From Stappia indica (GTDB taxonomy: Bacteria; Pseudomonadota; Alphaproteobacteria; Rhizobiales; Stappiaceae), in NCBI RefSeq assembly GCF_001696535.1, contig NZ_MBQE01000002.1, forward strand, positions 1 to 64,000: 64,000 bases of DNA. Direction: 5' to 3'. A program made the position numbers and the translations under genes. Each line of letters begins with the position of its first letter. The stretch's first letter is position 1. Below the pieces are notes generated by a model that was not told the DNA's origin, searched no databases, and saw only the letters and a list, made by a program, of their open reading frames with translations. Shown piece by piece: positions 35,470-44,692 of this stretch.

Positions 35470-36447
35470 CTAGTGAGCCGCACGCTCGACCCGCAGGCGC
35501 GGGTCGACGCGGAAGTAGAGCAGGTCGACGATCAGGTTGATGGTCACGAAAAGGAAGGCGATGAGCATCAGGTAAGCGGCCATGATCGGGATATCGACAT
35601 TCTGCACCGACTGCAGGAACAGAAGACCCATGCCCGGCCACTGGAACACCGTTTCGGTGATGATGGCGAAGGCGATGATCGAGCCGAGCTGCAGGCCAGT
35701 GATCGTGATAACCGGCACCAGCGTGTTCTTGAGCGCATGGCGGAAGTTGATGCTGCGCTGGCGCAGGCCACGGGCGCGGGCAAACTTGATGTAGTCGGTG
35801 CGGATCACTTCCAGCATTTCCGACCGCACCAGGCGCATGATCAGCGTCATCTGGAACAGGCCGAGTGTGATGGCCGGCAGGATCAGCGCCTTGATGCCGC
35901 TCCAGGTGAGCAGGCCCGTCGACCACCAGCCCAGTTGCACCACTTCTCCGCGTCCGAAACTCGGCAGCCATTGCAAGGTCACCGCGAAAACGAAGATCAG
36001 CAGGATGCCGATGAAGAAGGTGGGCAGGGAGATGCCGATCAGGGAGATCGACAGGAACAGCTTCGACAGCACGCTGTCGCGATGCAGGCCCGTATAGACA
36101 CCCATCGGGATGCCGACGAGCAAGGCGAACACGGCCGAGACGAAGGAGAGCTCCAGGGTAGCCGGCAGACGGCGCCCGATCAGCTCGGCCACAGGCTGAC
36201 GGAACTGATAGGAGGTGCCGAAATCGAACTGCGCCGCCTTGGTGATGAAGCGTCCGAACTGGACGAGGATCGGATCGTTGAGACCGAGAAGCTCGCGCAG
36301 GGCTTCGCGCTGTTCCGGCGTCGTTTCGACGCCCACCATCTGATTGACGGGATCGCCGACGAAACGGAACAGGGTGAACGAGATCAAGGCCACGACGAGC
36401 ATGACCAGAATGGCCTGCAGGAGGCGGCGAATTGTGAAGGCGAGCAT
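35470..36447 (-). CDS. Peptide ABC transporter permease (OppB/DppB-type)
   Basis: A 325-residue permease with an N-terminal transmembrane helix (about 8-28), a periplasmic loop with DPILVQFGRFI, and five further spans, matching OppB/DppB. The ARARGLRQRSINFRHALKN stretch is the EAA loop that contacts the ATPase. It starts 146 bases after the binding-protein stop and ends six bases before the OppC-type gene. Confidence 0.9.
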   Translation of the reverse strand: MLAFTIRRLLQAILVMLVVALISFTLFRFVGDPVNQMVGVETTPEQREALRELLGLNDPILVQFGRFITKAAQFDFGTSYQFRQPVAELIGRRLPATLELSFVSAVFALLVGIPMGVYTGLHRDSVLSKLFLSISLIGISLPTFFIGILLIFVFAVTLQWLPSFGRGEVVQLGWWSTGLLTWSGIKALILPAITLGLFQMTLIMRLVRSEMLEVIRTDYIKFARARGLRQRSINFRHALKNTLVPVITITGLQLGSIIAFAIITETVFQWPGMGLLFLQSVQNVDIPIMAAYLMLIAFLFVTINLIVDLLYFRVDPRLRVERAAH

Positions 36448-36543
36448 GGGGCCTCTGCGTCAGGTGCCTCGGCTTTCGGCCGTGGTTCCGGTTTGGCTCC
36501 GGCGGATCCCTGGTGCGGTCGGGCGGGATTTACCGAGAAAAGG

Positions 36544-36574
36544 CTGCAGCCCGGCACGAGAGTCCGGGCTGCAG
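36544..36574 (-). terminator. Hairpin between peptide-binding protein and permease genes
   Basis: A perfect 11-bp stem CTGCAGCCCGG / CCGGGCTGCAG with a nine-base loop and no clear T-run on the minus strand. It probably sets a higher binding-protein level relative to downstream genes. Confidence 0.6.
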
Positions 36575-36593
36575 AACCGGCAGGGCGCCGGTG

Positions 36594-38177
36594 TTACTTC
36601 TTGACGACCCAGCGATAGTGGAACTGGTCGTCCGCACGCTGCACGACGTCGACATTCTCGGCAACACCCCAGGCCAGGGCCTGCTGGTGCAGCGGGATGT
36701 GCGACACGTCCTCATGCACGATCGTGAAGGCCTGGGCGATCAGCTCGTCGCGCTTGGTCGCATCGTTCTCGACGAGAATCTGCGCGGCCAGCTCGTCGAC
36801 CTTCGGATTGCAGTAGCCGCCGAGGTTGAACGGTCCGCCCTTGCCCTTGTCGTCACGGCAGCCGGTGATGTTGTGCAGCACGTTCCAGCTGTCGAAGGAC
36901 CCGGGGGTCCAGCCGAGCAGGTAGAACGAGGTGTCGTAGCCGTTCGAGGCGAGCACCTTGGCGAAGTACTGCGCCTTCGGCTGGGCGTTGAGATCCACCT
37001 TGATGCCGACGCGGGCAAGGAAGGAAGCAACCGCCTGGCAGATCGCCTCGTCGTTCACGTAGCGATCGTTCGGGCAGTCCATGCCGACGGAGAAGCCGTC
37101 TCCGTAGCCGGCCTCGGCGAGCAGAGCCTTGGAGGCTTCCGGATCATACGGGTGACGCTTGAACTCGTCCGACCGCGAATACTGGAACGGCGAGATCAGC
37201 AGGGCCGACGGGGTGGAGAGGCCGCGCATCACCTTGTCGCGGATCGCGTCCATGTCGATGGCCTGGTAGAAGGCCTTGCGGACCCGCACGTCCTTGAACG
37301 GGTTCTTGCCCTTCACGCTGGAGTAGAGCAGCTCGTCCCGCTTCTGGTCGAAGCCGAGGAAGATCGTGCGCAGCTCCGGACCGGTCAGCGCCTTGGTCTG
37401 CGGGCTGTCCTCGACGCGCTTGATGTCCTGCACCGGGATCGGGAACACCATGTCGAGCTCGCCCGACAGCAGGGCTGCGACGCGGGTCGCGTCGGATCCG
37501 ATCGGCGTGAACTCGACCTTGTCGATGTTGCCGGCAACCTTGTCCCACCAGTCCTCGTTCTTCTCGAACGTGGTCTTCACACCGGGCTCATGGCTGATGA
37601 GCTTGTAGGAGCCGGTGCCGTTGGCGTGCAGGGAGGCGTAGTTCGGCGCGGTGTCGGATGCGGAGGTGACCTTCACGGCGTTGTTCGCCTCGGTCCACTC
37701 CTTGTCCATGATGTACCAGGTGTCCCACTCGTAGTGCAGGATCGGGTTGGGGCCGGTCAACACGAAGTCGACGGTATGGTCGTCGACCTTCTCGACCTTG
37801 ACGTCCGCACCGATACGGGTGGTGAGATCGGAGCCTTCCGAGCGGATGCGCTCGGCGGAGAAGACCACGTCGTCGGCCGTGAAATCGTTGCCGTTGTGGA
37901 ACTTCACGCCCTTGCGCAGGTAGAAGCGCCAGCGGGTCGGCTCGAGGATTTCCCAGCGCTCCGCCAGCCCGGGCTCGATCGTGAGGTCGGGAGCACGCCG
38001 GGTCAGACCCTCGTATACGTTGCCGAGCGTGCCGAGCGTGAAGGTCTCGTTCAGGGAGTAGGGGTCGAGCTGGTTCAGTGTGCCCTGGAAGGCATAGCGA
38101 AGCGTTTCTGCCGAAGCAGCCGTTCCCAGCAGCGACGAGATGAGCGCCGCCGCGGCAATTGTCGATTTGATGCGCAT
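36594..38177 (-). CDS. Peptide ABC transporter substrate-binding protein (SBP family 5)
   Basis: A 527-residue extracytoplasmic solute-binding protein family 5 member with a signal peptide (about 1-24). Family features are LDPYSLNETFTLGTLGNVYEGL near the mature N-terminus, the WRFYLRKGVKFHNGNDFTADDVVFS segment (positions 80-104, the family signature) and the C-terminal Trp-rich binding region. The start at 38177 is chosen for its signal peptide and the GAGGGG site upstream. Dipeptides or other peptides are the likely ligands, but family 5 proteins also bind heme, nickel complexes and sugars. Confidence 0.88.
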   Translation of the reverse strand: MRIKSTIAAAALISSLLGTAASAETLRYAFQGTLNQLDPYSLNETFTLGTLGNVYEGLTRRAPDLTIEPGLAERWEILEPTRWRFYLRKGVKFHNGNDFTADDVVFSAERIRSEGSDLTTRIGADVKVEKVDDHTVDFVLTGPNPILHYEWDTWYIMDKEWTEANNAVKVTSASDTAPNYASLHANGTGSYKLISHEPGVKTTFEKNEDWWDKVAGNIDKVEFTPIGSDATRVAALLSGELDMVFPIPVQDIKRVEDSPQTKALTGPELRTIFLGFDQKRDELLYSSVKGKNPFKDVRVRKAFYQAIDMDAIRDKVMRGLSTPSALLISPFQYSRSDEFKRHPYDPEASKALLAEAGYGDGFSVGMDCPNDRYVNDEAICQAVASFLARVGIKVDLNAQPKAQYFAKVLASNGYDTSFYLLGWTPGSFDSWNVLHNITGCRDDKGKGGPFNLGGYCNPKVDELAAQILVENDATKRDELIAQAFTIVHEDVSHIPLHQQALAWGVAENVDVVQRADDQFHYRWVVKK

Positions 38178-38397
38178 AGTCCCCTCATGACTTATCGTTG
38201 TCTCGGGCTCCTCCGACACCGACCGATGAGGCCGATGCCGACCCGATGTGCCGCATTTTTGCGGATCACCAGATTGCATCTAAGCAATGTCCAAAGCGAC
38301 AGTCCAGCATGTGCTGGGCGCGAAGGAGGGGAATGGCGGATGTCGTAGCGGTAGGCGAAGGCATTGCCCGCACCAATCCTTGCGGAAGGCGGAAGAA

Positions 38398-38423
38398 GCG
38401 CCCCGCGACCATGCACGGGGCGC
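38398..38423 (-). terminator. Hairpin after the M20 peptidase gene
   Basis: An 8-bp G+C stem GCGCCCCG / CGGGGCGC with a ten-base loop, located 40-65 bases past the M20 peptidase stop on the minus strand. A TTCTTCC stretch follows on that strand. It separates this gene from the peptide-transporter operon. Confidence 0.55.
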
Positions 38424-38464
38424 CTGTGGATTACCGCGTCCCGAGGCGAGGGGAAGGGGCTTCC

Positions 38465-39625
38465 TTAGCGGCACATGTCGGCGATGAGCCGCGAGACGAA
38501 GCTGTCCGCTGCGGCGATCTCCGATGTCTCGATGTACTCGTCGGGCTGGTGGGCCTGATCGATCGACCCGGGGCCGCAGACGACGGCGGAGATGCCGCGT
38601 TCCTGGAACTGGCCTGCCTCGGTTCCGTAGACGACCATGTGTCTCCCGTTGTCCCCGGTCAGGCGGCGGGCGAGCGCTTCGGCGGGGCCGTCATGCTCCT
38701 CGCTGAGGGCGGGAGCGTAGGCGAGTTGTTCGACGGTCACGCCAGTGTCGGGATGAATCGCGTGCATGCCCGGCTCGATCTGCGTGCGGATGAAGCCGCC
38801 CAGCCGGTCCAGCCAGGCGTCCAGCGTGTCGCCTGGAACGGTGCGAATGTCGCAGAAGAAGGAGCACGAACGCGAAACGATATTCGCTGCCGTGCCGCCC
38901 TCGATCACCCCGCAATGGAGCGTGGTGAAGGGCGGGTCCATGGCGAGCGCCGGGTCGGCGGCCGCCTGGTTCTCACGGGTCCGGTCGTCGAGCCAGGAGA
39001 TGATGCGGGCGGCATGGGCGATGGCCGAGACGCCGCGGTCCCACTGGCTGGAGTGGACCGAGTGACCGCGCACGGTCACGCGGATGACCGCAGTCCCCTT
39101 GTGCGCGGTGATGACGCGCATGTTGCTGGGCTCGCCGACGACCACCATCGACGGCTTGGGACCGGACCGCAGCATCGAATCGATCATCGGCGGCGCGCCG
39201 ACGCACCCCACCTCCTCGTCGTAGGACAGGGCGATGTGGATCGGCCGGGTCAGCGGTGCGGCAATCATCTGCGGCACGGCGGCGAGCGCCACTGCGGCAA
39301 AGCCTTTCATGTCGCAGGTGCCGCGCCCGTAGAGCCGGCCGCCTGCCTCACGGAGCGTGAACGGGTCGCTGCTCCAGGCCTGGCCTTCCACCGGCACCAC
39401 ATCCGTATGTGCGGACAGGGCGACGCCGCCGTCCTTCTGCGGGCCGATCACGGCATGCAGGGCGGCCTTGGTGCCGGTGGCGTCGGGCACGCGCTGCGAG
39501 GCGATGCCATGGCCTGCCAGATAGGTCTCGACGAAATCGATGAGATCGAGATTGCTGTTGGAGGACACCGTCGGAAAGGCAACGAGACGGGCTAGCATTT
39601 CCTGGGAAGAATACTGTCGCGACAT
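38465..39625 (-). CDS. M20-family peptidase, acetylornithine deacetylase (ArgE)-like
   Basis: A 386-residue zinc hydrolase. Metal-site motifs are SAHTDVVPVEG (His, Asp), GRGTCDMKG (Asp), SYDEEVGCVGA (the catalytic Glu pair) and a late His in DQAHQPDEYIE. The ArgE group removes acetyl or other acyl groups from ornithine and other amino acids. It starts 17 bases after the cyclase stop, so the two form a unit. Next to a peptide importer, N-acyl amino acid or dipeptide hydrolysis is also plausible. Confidence 0.87.
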   Translation of the reverse strand: MSRQYSSQEMLARLVAFPTVSSNSNLDLIDFVETYLAGHGIASQRVPDATGTKAALHAVIGPQKDGGVALSAHTDVVPVEGQAWSSDPFTLREAGGRLYGRGTCDMKGFAAVALAAVPQMIAAPLTRPIHIALSYDEEVGCVGAPPMIDSMLRSGPKPSMVVVGEPSNMRVITAHKGTAVIRVTVRGHSVHSSQWDRGVSAIAHAARIISWLDDRTRENQAAADPALAMDPPFTTLHCGVIEGGTAANIVSRSCSFFCDIRTVPGDTLDAWLDRLGGFIRTQIEPGMHAIHPDTGVTVEQLAYAPALSEEHDGPAEALARRLTGDNGRHMVVYGTEAGQFQERGISAVVCGPGSIDQAHQPDEYIETSEIAAADSFVSRLIADMCR

Positions 39626-39642
39626 GGAGGGAAAGACCTGGT

Positions 39643-41346
39643 TCAGGCGGAAGGAACGGCGGGTTGGCTCAGAGTATCGACCAGGCGGGCCGGCGGGTCG
39701 AGAGCGAAAACATCGAGCGGCTCCCGTCGCCCCCTGACCGCGATTTCGGTCCTGCCTGCCAAGTCGCAGGTGTAGCCGGCAGCCTCCAGCACGGCGCTCG
39801 ACACGACGAGGCTGTGGCCAAGTTCTTTCGTCGCCGTTTCGAGGCGGCTGGCAATGTTGACGACGTCGCCGAGCGCGGTGATGCGCGCGCTGGCGCCGTT
39901 GCCGCTGACAGCGCCGATGCGTCCCAGGATGACCGGGCCGGCATGAAGGCCCATACCGACCCTGAGCGGCGCGCTGAGCTGCGGTCCGAGCTCGACATTC
40001 AGCCGTTCCATGGTCTCTGCGATGGCATTGGTCGCCGCGAGCGCGTTGCGGCAGCCGGCCTGCAATCCGTCCTTCATGCCGAAGATCGCCATGACGCCGT
40101 CGCCGATGAACTTGTCGACATAGCCGCCGCAGGCCTCGATGGCGCGGGCGGTCTCTCCGAGATAGCGGTTGAGGAGGAACACGACGTCGTAGGAAAGGCG
40201 CGTCTCGGCAAGCCCCGTGAAGTTGCGCAAGTCGATGAACAGGATCGCCGCCGGTTGCTCGACGCCCCAGTGATAAGCATCGCCGTCGGATCCCGAGACG
40301 CGCACTGCGCCGCTTGCCGGCACCAGGGGCTGGACCTTGAGGGGAGCTTCCGGCCGCACTTGGCAGGCAAGGCGGATGTCCTCGCCCGCACTGATCCGGG
40401 CGAGGACTTTGGCTTCGGTTGCGGATGGGGCGGGCAGCGTGTCCAGCCCGTCGAGAATTCGGGTGCGGCATGTCGAGCAACGGGCCCGGCCGCCGCAGAC
40501 GTCGGCGTGGGGAATGCCGTTCATCTTGCTGATTTCCAGCAGGGTCGGACCGGGGGCGACCTTCACGACCCGGTCGCCCGGATAGGTGATCTCGATGGTC
40601 TGGCGCGACCGCCGGACAAGTGCCCTCAGGACAATGACGACGAGGACCAGTGCGACCAGCGCATAGAAGCCGCTGCGCAGCATTGCGACCAGCGGATCGG
40701 ACCAGGCGGTCATCTCCGGGGTGAGGGGGAACGGTGTGTTCTCCGTCAGGCTCAGCCGGCGGCCCGCGTCGATCCAGCCCCAGGACGCCAATACGGGGAC
40801 CAGCAAGGCGAAGGCGAACAGAAACGGCTTGAACGGTGCATAGCCCGCCTTCAGCCGCAGCCAGAAGTGCAGGCCGATCATGCCGTGCAGCCAGACCAGC
40901 AGCATCAGGACAGTCTGATTGAAGATCAGTCCGGGCCACAGAACCGTAAGCACGTTGCGATATGTGTCGTCGTAGCCGAAACGTTCCTGCAGGCCGCCGG
41001 TGCCGATGGCATGGGGCAGCAGCAGGAAGGGAATGGCAAGTCCGAGCAGGAGCTGCGCCCACTGCCAGGCGGACAGGCGCAGGCTTCGGCGGCGGGCCGT
41101 CTTCCACAGGGCGAGGGCGACATGCACCAGCAGGGCAGACAGAAGAAGGATCTCGCCGGGCGGGCTGCGCCAGACGGCCAGGAAGATCCGCCGCCCGGCT
41201 TCCATTGCCTCGATCGACCAGATGCCGAGCATGTGGTTGAGAAGGTGGCTGAACGCGAAGGTGAGCAGGACAAGGCCGCTTCCGAGCCTGAGCCGTTGCC
41301 GGATTCCCTGTCCGTCCGCGGACGCGGACGTCTTCTTCTGTGCCAT
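39643..41346 (-). CDS. cyaC: CyaC-like redox-sensing adenylate cyclase (cytochrome b anchor, ferredoxin and class III cyclase domains)
   Basis: A 567-residue membrane protein with three modules. The N-terminal anchor (about 20-240) has six hydrophobic helices with His34, His38, His75, His112, His154 and His160, reminiscent of the SdhC/FrdC di-heme b fold. A [2Fe-2S] ferredoxin domain (about 250-345) has Cys284, Cys290, Cys293 and Cys328 (CX5CX2CXnC). The class III nucleotide cyclase domain (about 365-540) retains the metal aspartates in FIDLRNFTG (372) and IGDGVMAIFG (416). This domain order matches the quinone-responsive CyaC described in Sinorhizobium meliloti. It would link respiratory redox state to cAMP. 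Confidence 0.86.
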   Translation of the reverse strand: MAQKKTSASADGQGIRQRLRLGSGLVLLTFAFSHLLNHMLGIWSIEAMEAGRRIFLAVWRSPPGEILLLSALLVHVALALWKTARRRSLRLSAWQWAQLLLGLAIPFLLLPHAIGTGGLQERFGYDDTYRNVLTVLWPGLIFNQTVLMLLVWLHGMIGLHFWLRLKAGYAPFKPFLFAFALLVPVLASWGWIDAGRRLSLTENTPFPLTPEMTAWSDPLVAMLRSGFYALVALVLVVIVLRALVRRSRQTIEITYPGDRVVKVAPGPTLLEISKMNGIPHADVCGGRARCSTCRTRILDGLDTLPAPSATEAKVLARISAGEDIRLACQVRPEAPLKVQPLVPASGAVRVSGSDGDAYHWGVEQPAAILFIDLRNFTGLAETRLSYDVVFLLNRYLGETARAIEACGGYVDKFIGDGVMAIFGMKDGLQAGCRNALAATNAIAETMERLNVELGPQLSAPLRVGMGLHAGPVILGRIGAVSGNGASARITALGDVVNIASRLETATKELGHSLVVSSAVLEAAGYTCDLAGRTEIAVRGRREPLDVFALDPPARLVDTLSQPAVPSA

Positions 41347-41488
41347 CCAAGCCGCCGTCCGCTGGTCCCGCCGCGTGCGGGACGGTCATGTCTTCCGGAC
41401 CCGGCCTTGACGTTGCAAGCGCCGGTCGCCCATCCTGCGGCGACCCTTGGCGATGTCTCGCCAACCCCTCCTGTCAGGAACCCTGACC

Positions 41489-41836
41489 ATGGCCGCCACC
41501 CTCTACGGTATAGCCAATTGCGACACAGTGAAGAAGGCTCGGCGTTTTCTCGACGAAAACGGCGTTGCCTACACCTTTCACGACTACAAGAAGGCCGGCG
41601 TCGACGAGGCCCTGCTGCGATCCTTTTTCGAGGCTTTCGGACGGGAGGCCGTCGTCAACACACGCGGCACCACCTGGCGCAAGCTGCCGGACGAGGCGAA
41701 AGCCAGGGCCTCGGATCAGGCCGGGGCGCTCGCCGTGCTGATGGAAAATCCGTCCGCGATCAAGCGGCCGATCTATCATGACGGCGACCGCTGGCTGATC
41801 GGCTTCGATCCGGCGTCCTGGGCAACCTTGCGCTGA
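41489..41836 (+). CDS. ArsC/Spx-fold protein of the YffB group
   Basis: A 115-residue thioredoxin-fold protein. The active-site region YGIANCDTVKKARRFL (6-21) has a single Cys and matches YffB/Spx-like ArsC-family proteins rather than true arsenate reductases (CX5R). YffB-type proteins are glutathione-related with no firm physiological role. A CAGGAA site lies just upstream of the ATG. Its neighbours diverge or converge, so it is probably monocistronic. Confidence 0.83.
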   Translation: MAATLYGIANCDTVKKARRFLDENGVAYTFHDYKKAGVDEALLRSFFEAFGREAVVNTRGTTWRKLPDEAKARASDQAGALAVLMENPSAIKRPIYHDGDRWLIGFDPASWATLR

Positions 41837-41846
41837 CGCTCCTGCC

Positions 41847-42662
41847 TCAGGCCTCGCCGTCCGGCTTCCACAGCCGGTCGAGGTCGAAGGCGTGCATGTC
41901 CTTCAGGAGATCGACGAAGCCGCGTGCGGCATGGTCGAGGGAGGCCTCGCCCTTGGCGGCGTTGGCGGCTGCGGCATTGCCGACCGTGCCGGCCGGGTTG
42001 AGGTCCTGTGCCTTCCAGCCGAACTGGGCCGGGCCGTGGCCACGCAGATGCTTGAACTCGCGCAGGAAGTCGAGCTGGGTGGAGCGGAAATCCTCCGCCT
42101 TGCGCATGTCGACCAGATCCGGGCGCAGGTACAGCATCAGCGACGTCTCGATGTCGCCGCCATGGATGCCGTAGGTAAATTCCTCGGCCGGGAAGAGATC
42201 GTGCGGCTGACCGAAGCGCGACCAGCCGGTCGCGGTGACCAGCATGTCGTGCTTCACGCGAAGCTCCCGCGCGACGATGTCGATCAGCGGCACGTTGCCG
42301 CCATGCGAGGTGACCAGGATCATCTTGCGCACGCCGGCGCGGAACACGCTCTCGCCGATCTCGATCCAGGCGCGGGTCGCCGTTTCCCACGACAGCGTCA
42401 GCGTGCCCGGCGAGGAGATGTGTTCGTTCGACTTGCCGACGGCCTGAACCGGCAGGAACGTCGCCGGCACGTTGCGCGGCAGCAGCTCCAGCACCCGCGA
42501 GATCTGGCCCTCGGCGATGCACGTGTCGGTGAAGACCGGCAGATGCGGGCCGTGCTGCTCTATCGCCGCGACCGGCAAAACCGCGATCCACGACGAGGTG
42601 TCGGCATTGGCGAAGTCGAAGGCGGTCATCTCGTGCCAGAAGCGGCGGGGCAGGTCGGTCAT
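41847..42662 (-). CDS. Creatininase-family amidohydrolase
   Basis: A 271-residue member of the creatininase superfamily, binuclear-metal enzymes that open cyclic amides such as creatinine or act in cofactor synthesis (MftE, ArfB). Metal-binding segments are visible: AIEQHGPHLPVFTD (33-46), VTSHGGN (116-122) and GIHGGDIETS (165-174). It lies downstream of the 8-oxoguanine-deaminase-like gene and a RidA gene on the same strand. A ring-opening step on an N-heterocycle is the natural inference. Confidence 0.85.
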   Translation of the reverse strand: MTDLPRRFWHEMTAFDFANADTSSWIAVLPVAAIEQHGPHLPVFTDTCIAEGQISRVLELLPRNVPATFLPVQAVGKSNEHISSPGTLTLSWETATRAWIEIGESVFRAGVRKMILVTSHGGNVPLIDIVARELRVKHDMLVTATGWSRFGQPHDLFPAEEFTYGIHGGDIETSLMLYLRPDLVDMRKAEDFRSTQLDFLREFKHLRGHGPAQFGWKAQDLNPAGTVGNAAAANAAKGEASLDHAARGFVDLLKDMHAFDLDRLWKPDGEA

Positions 42663-42724
42663 GTTTTGCAGCTCTCGTTGGCGTGGAAGCCCCGTTCTGA
42701 AGACGTCGGGGCGAAAGATGATGG

Positions 42725-42745
42725 GGCCGGGCGGAGAGCCCGGCC
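42725..42745 (-). terminator. Hairpin between the deaminase-like and creatininase genes
   Basis: A perfect 8-bp stem GGCCGGGC / GCCCGGCC with a five-base loop in the 114-base gap. No T-run follows, so it may be an intercistronic stabiliser. Confidence 0.45.
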
Positions 42746-42776
42746 TGCAGTCATGTGGGTTTGGTCCGGCCGGACG

Positions 42777-44120
42777 TCAAAGCGCTTCGAGAAAGCGTTT
42801 GGCGGCAGCGCCGTGCTCGGCGCGCAGGCGCTCGATGTCGATATGGACCGGGCGGCCGTCGATCACCTTCCAGTCGCCGGCGACCATCACCCGGTTCGCG
42901 GTATGGGCGCCGCACAGGATCAGCGCGGCAAGGGGATCGCCGGCACCCGAGAAGCGCAGCTCGTCCAGCCGGTAGAAGGCGAGGTCCGCCTGCTTGCCGA
43001 CGGCGATGGCGCCCAGGTCCTTGCGGCCGAGGCAGCGCGCCGAGCCTTCCGTCGCCCAGCGGTAGGTGTCGAAATGGGTCACCGAGGCCGCATCGTAGGT
43101 CAGCCGGTTGATCATCAGCGCGTGACGCAGGCTTTCCATCAGGTTGGAATTGTCGTTGGAGGCTGAGCCGTCGACGCCGAGGCCCACAGGGCATCCCGCC
43201 GCCTCGAGCTCCTTCGTCCGGCACTGGCCGGAAGCCAGCGTCATGTTCGATGTCGGGCAGTGGCAGACGCCGACGCAGGCATGGCCGAGGCGCCGCACCT
43301 CGTCGTCGTTGAAATGGATGCCATGCGCCAGCCAGACGCGCTCGTTGAGCCAGCCGCACTCCTCGAGATAGTCGACAGGGCGGCACTGGAAGTGGTGCAG
43401 GCAGTAATCGTCCTCGTCGATGGTCTCGCCGAGATGCGTGTGCAGGCGGCAGTCGAAGCGTTCGGCCAGCGTCACGCTCTCGCGCATCAGGCGCTTGGTG
43501 ACGGTGAAGGGAGCGCAAGGGGCCAGTGCGACCTGGATCATCGCGCCCTCGGACGTGTCGTGATAGCGCGACAGGACCCGCTCGCAGTCGGCAAGGATCG
43601 TGTCCTCGTCCTGCACGACCGTGTCCGGCGGCAGGCCGCCGTCCTTCTGGCTGAGGTTCATCGAGCCGCGCGTCACCGTCATGCGGATGCCGAGACGCGT
43701 CGCCTCTTCCACCTGAATGTCCATCGCGTTCTCGAGCCCGGCCGGGAACAGGTAATGATGGTCCGAGGCGGCGGTGCAGCCCGACATCAGCAGCTCGGTC
43801 AGGGCGAGGCGCGTGCCGAGCCGGAAGGTCTCCGGCGTGACGTTACGGGCCCAGATCGGGTAGAGCGCCTGGAGCCAGGGAAACAGCTCCTTGTTGATGG
43901 CGCTTGGATGGGCGCGGGTCAGGGTTTGGAAGAAGTGGTGGTGGGTGTTGATGAGCCCGGGAATGACCACCTCGGAAGAGGCGTCATAGGTCTGGTCCAC
44001 CGGGCTGGAGGGTTCCTGGCCGGCCGGCACGCATTCGGTGATGCGGCCATCCTCCACCACGATGCCGCGGGCGGCATTCTCGGCAAGGATTGCGAGCGGG
44101 TCCTTGATCCACATGCGCAT
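42777..44120 (-). CDS. 8-oxoguanine deaminase-like amidohydrolase (TRZ/ATZ family)
   Basis: A 447-residue metal-dependent aminohydrolase. Metal ligands are in INTHHHFFQTLTR (near residue 58), RLHTHLGE (about 228), AHGIHF (about 266) and GVDGSASND (about 318). The sequence around TLTRAHP and the SNMTLASGQC stretch resemble characterised 8-oxoguanine deaminases, which turn 8-oxoguanine or isocytosine into urate or uracil. Related family members act on s-triazines and cytosine, so substrate is a prediction. It is flanked by RidA upstream and creatininase downstream on the same strand. Confidence 0.85.
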   Translation of the reverse strand: MRMWIKDPLAILAENAARGIVVEDGRITECVPAGQEPSSPVDQTYDASSEVVIPGLINTHHHFFQTLTRAHPSAINKELFPWLQALYPIWARNVTPETFRLGTRLALTELLMSGCTAASDHHYLFPAGLENAMDIQVEEATRLGIRMTVTRGSMNLSQKDGGLPPDTVVQDEDTILADCERVLSRYHDTSEGAMIQVALAPCAPFTVTKRLMRESVTLAERFDCRLHTHLGETIDEDDYCLHHFQCRPVDYLEECGWLNERVWLAHGIHFNDDEVRRLGHACVGVCHCPTSNMTLASGQCRTKELEAAGCPVGLGVDGSASNDNSNLMESLRHALMINRLTYDAASVTHFDTYRWATEGSARCLGRKDLGAIAVGKQADLAFYRLDELRFSGAGDPLAALILCGAHTANRVMVAGDWKVIDGRPVHIDIERLRAEHGAAAKRFLEAL

Positions 44121-44305
44121 GAAGGTACGTCCTGTCGTCGGGTCGACCTGCAGGCTTGGATAGCGGCGTGCTGCCGCCCGAGTTCCGCACAGGGAAAGGG
44201 TTGCATGATCGGCGCCGGCCGAAACGCGCCGAACGCGAAATCGACCCTAGCAGAGGCGGCGAAGACCCGGCAACGGGCTCCTGCGGCGGTGAGCGCGAAT
44301 CACCT

Positions 44306-44692
44306 TTACGGCGCGGCGGCGATCACTTCCACCTCGACCACGAACTCGGGCCTCGCAAAGCCGGAGACGATCATCAAGGTGGAGGCGGGCGGCGGCGAGC
44401 CGGTGAACTCGTCGCGCGTCTTCATGTAGCCGGGAAGATGCTCGCGGCCGGTGACGTAGGCGTTGATCCGCACGATATCGGAAAGATCCATGTCGGCCGC
44501 CGCCAGGATACGGCGGATGTTTTCGAAGCAAAGGCGGGTCTGGCCTTCGACGTCGGCCGGCACCTCGCCTTGCGAATCGATGCCGAGCTGGCCCGAACAG
44601 ACGACCAGCCGATGGCCGGCAGGAACCTCGATGGCATGGCTGTAGCGGGCGAACGGAGGGGCCATGTCGGCGGGCGTGATTGCGGTTTTCAT
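44306..44692 (-). CDS. RidA/YjgF-family enamine/imine deaminase
   Basis: A 128-residue RidA-fold protein. The tail GFARPEFVVEVEVIAA carries the conserved Arg (about 114) and Glu of the active site, and VCSGQLGID matches the N-terminal strand. RidA proteins hydrolyse reactive enamine/imine intermediates; members within catabolic clusters often act as specific deaminases (e.g. in pyrimidine breakdown). The start at 44692 gives the family-typical length. It begins the minus-strand half of the putative N-heterocycle locus. Confidence 0.87.
   Translation of the reverse strand: MKTAITPADMAPPFARYSHAIEVPAGHRLVVCSGQLGIDSQGEVPADVEGQTRLCFENIRRILAAADMDLSDIVRINAYVTGREHLPGYMKTRDEFTGSPPPASTLMIVSGFARPEFVVEVEVIAAAP

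Noticed and set aside
33673-36618. 981-codon plus-strand frame opposite the peptide transporter genes
   Set aside because: Low-complexity His/Asp/Arg/Gln-rich translation typical of the complement of coding DNA, with no membrane or enzyme motifs.
39626-41464. Upstream extension of the M20 peptidase frame to 999 residues
   Set aside because: The extra 613 residues overlap the cyclase gene in another frame and are Arg/Pro-rich noise. The ATG at 39625 gives a normal M20 length.
41489-41836. Arsenate reductase assignment for the ArsC-fold protein
   Set aside because: The catalytic CX5R arrangement is absent; the CDTVKK motif fits YffB/Spx-like proteins.
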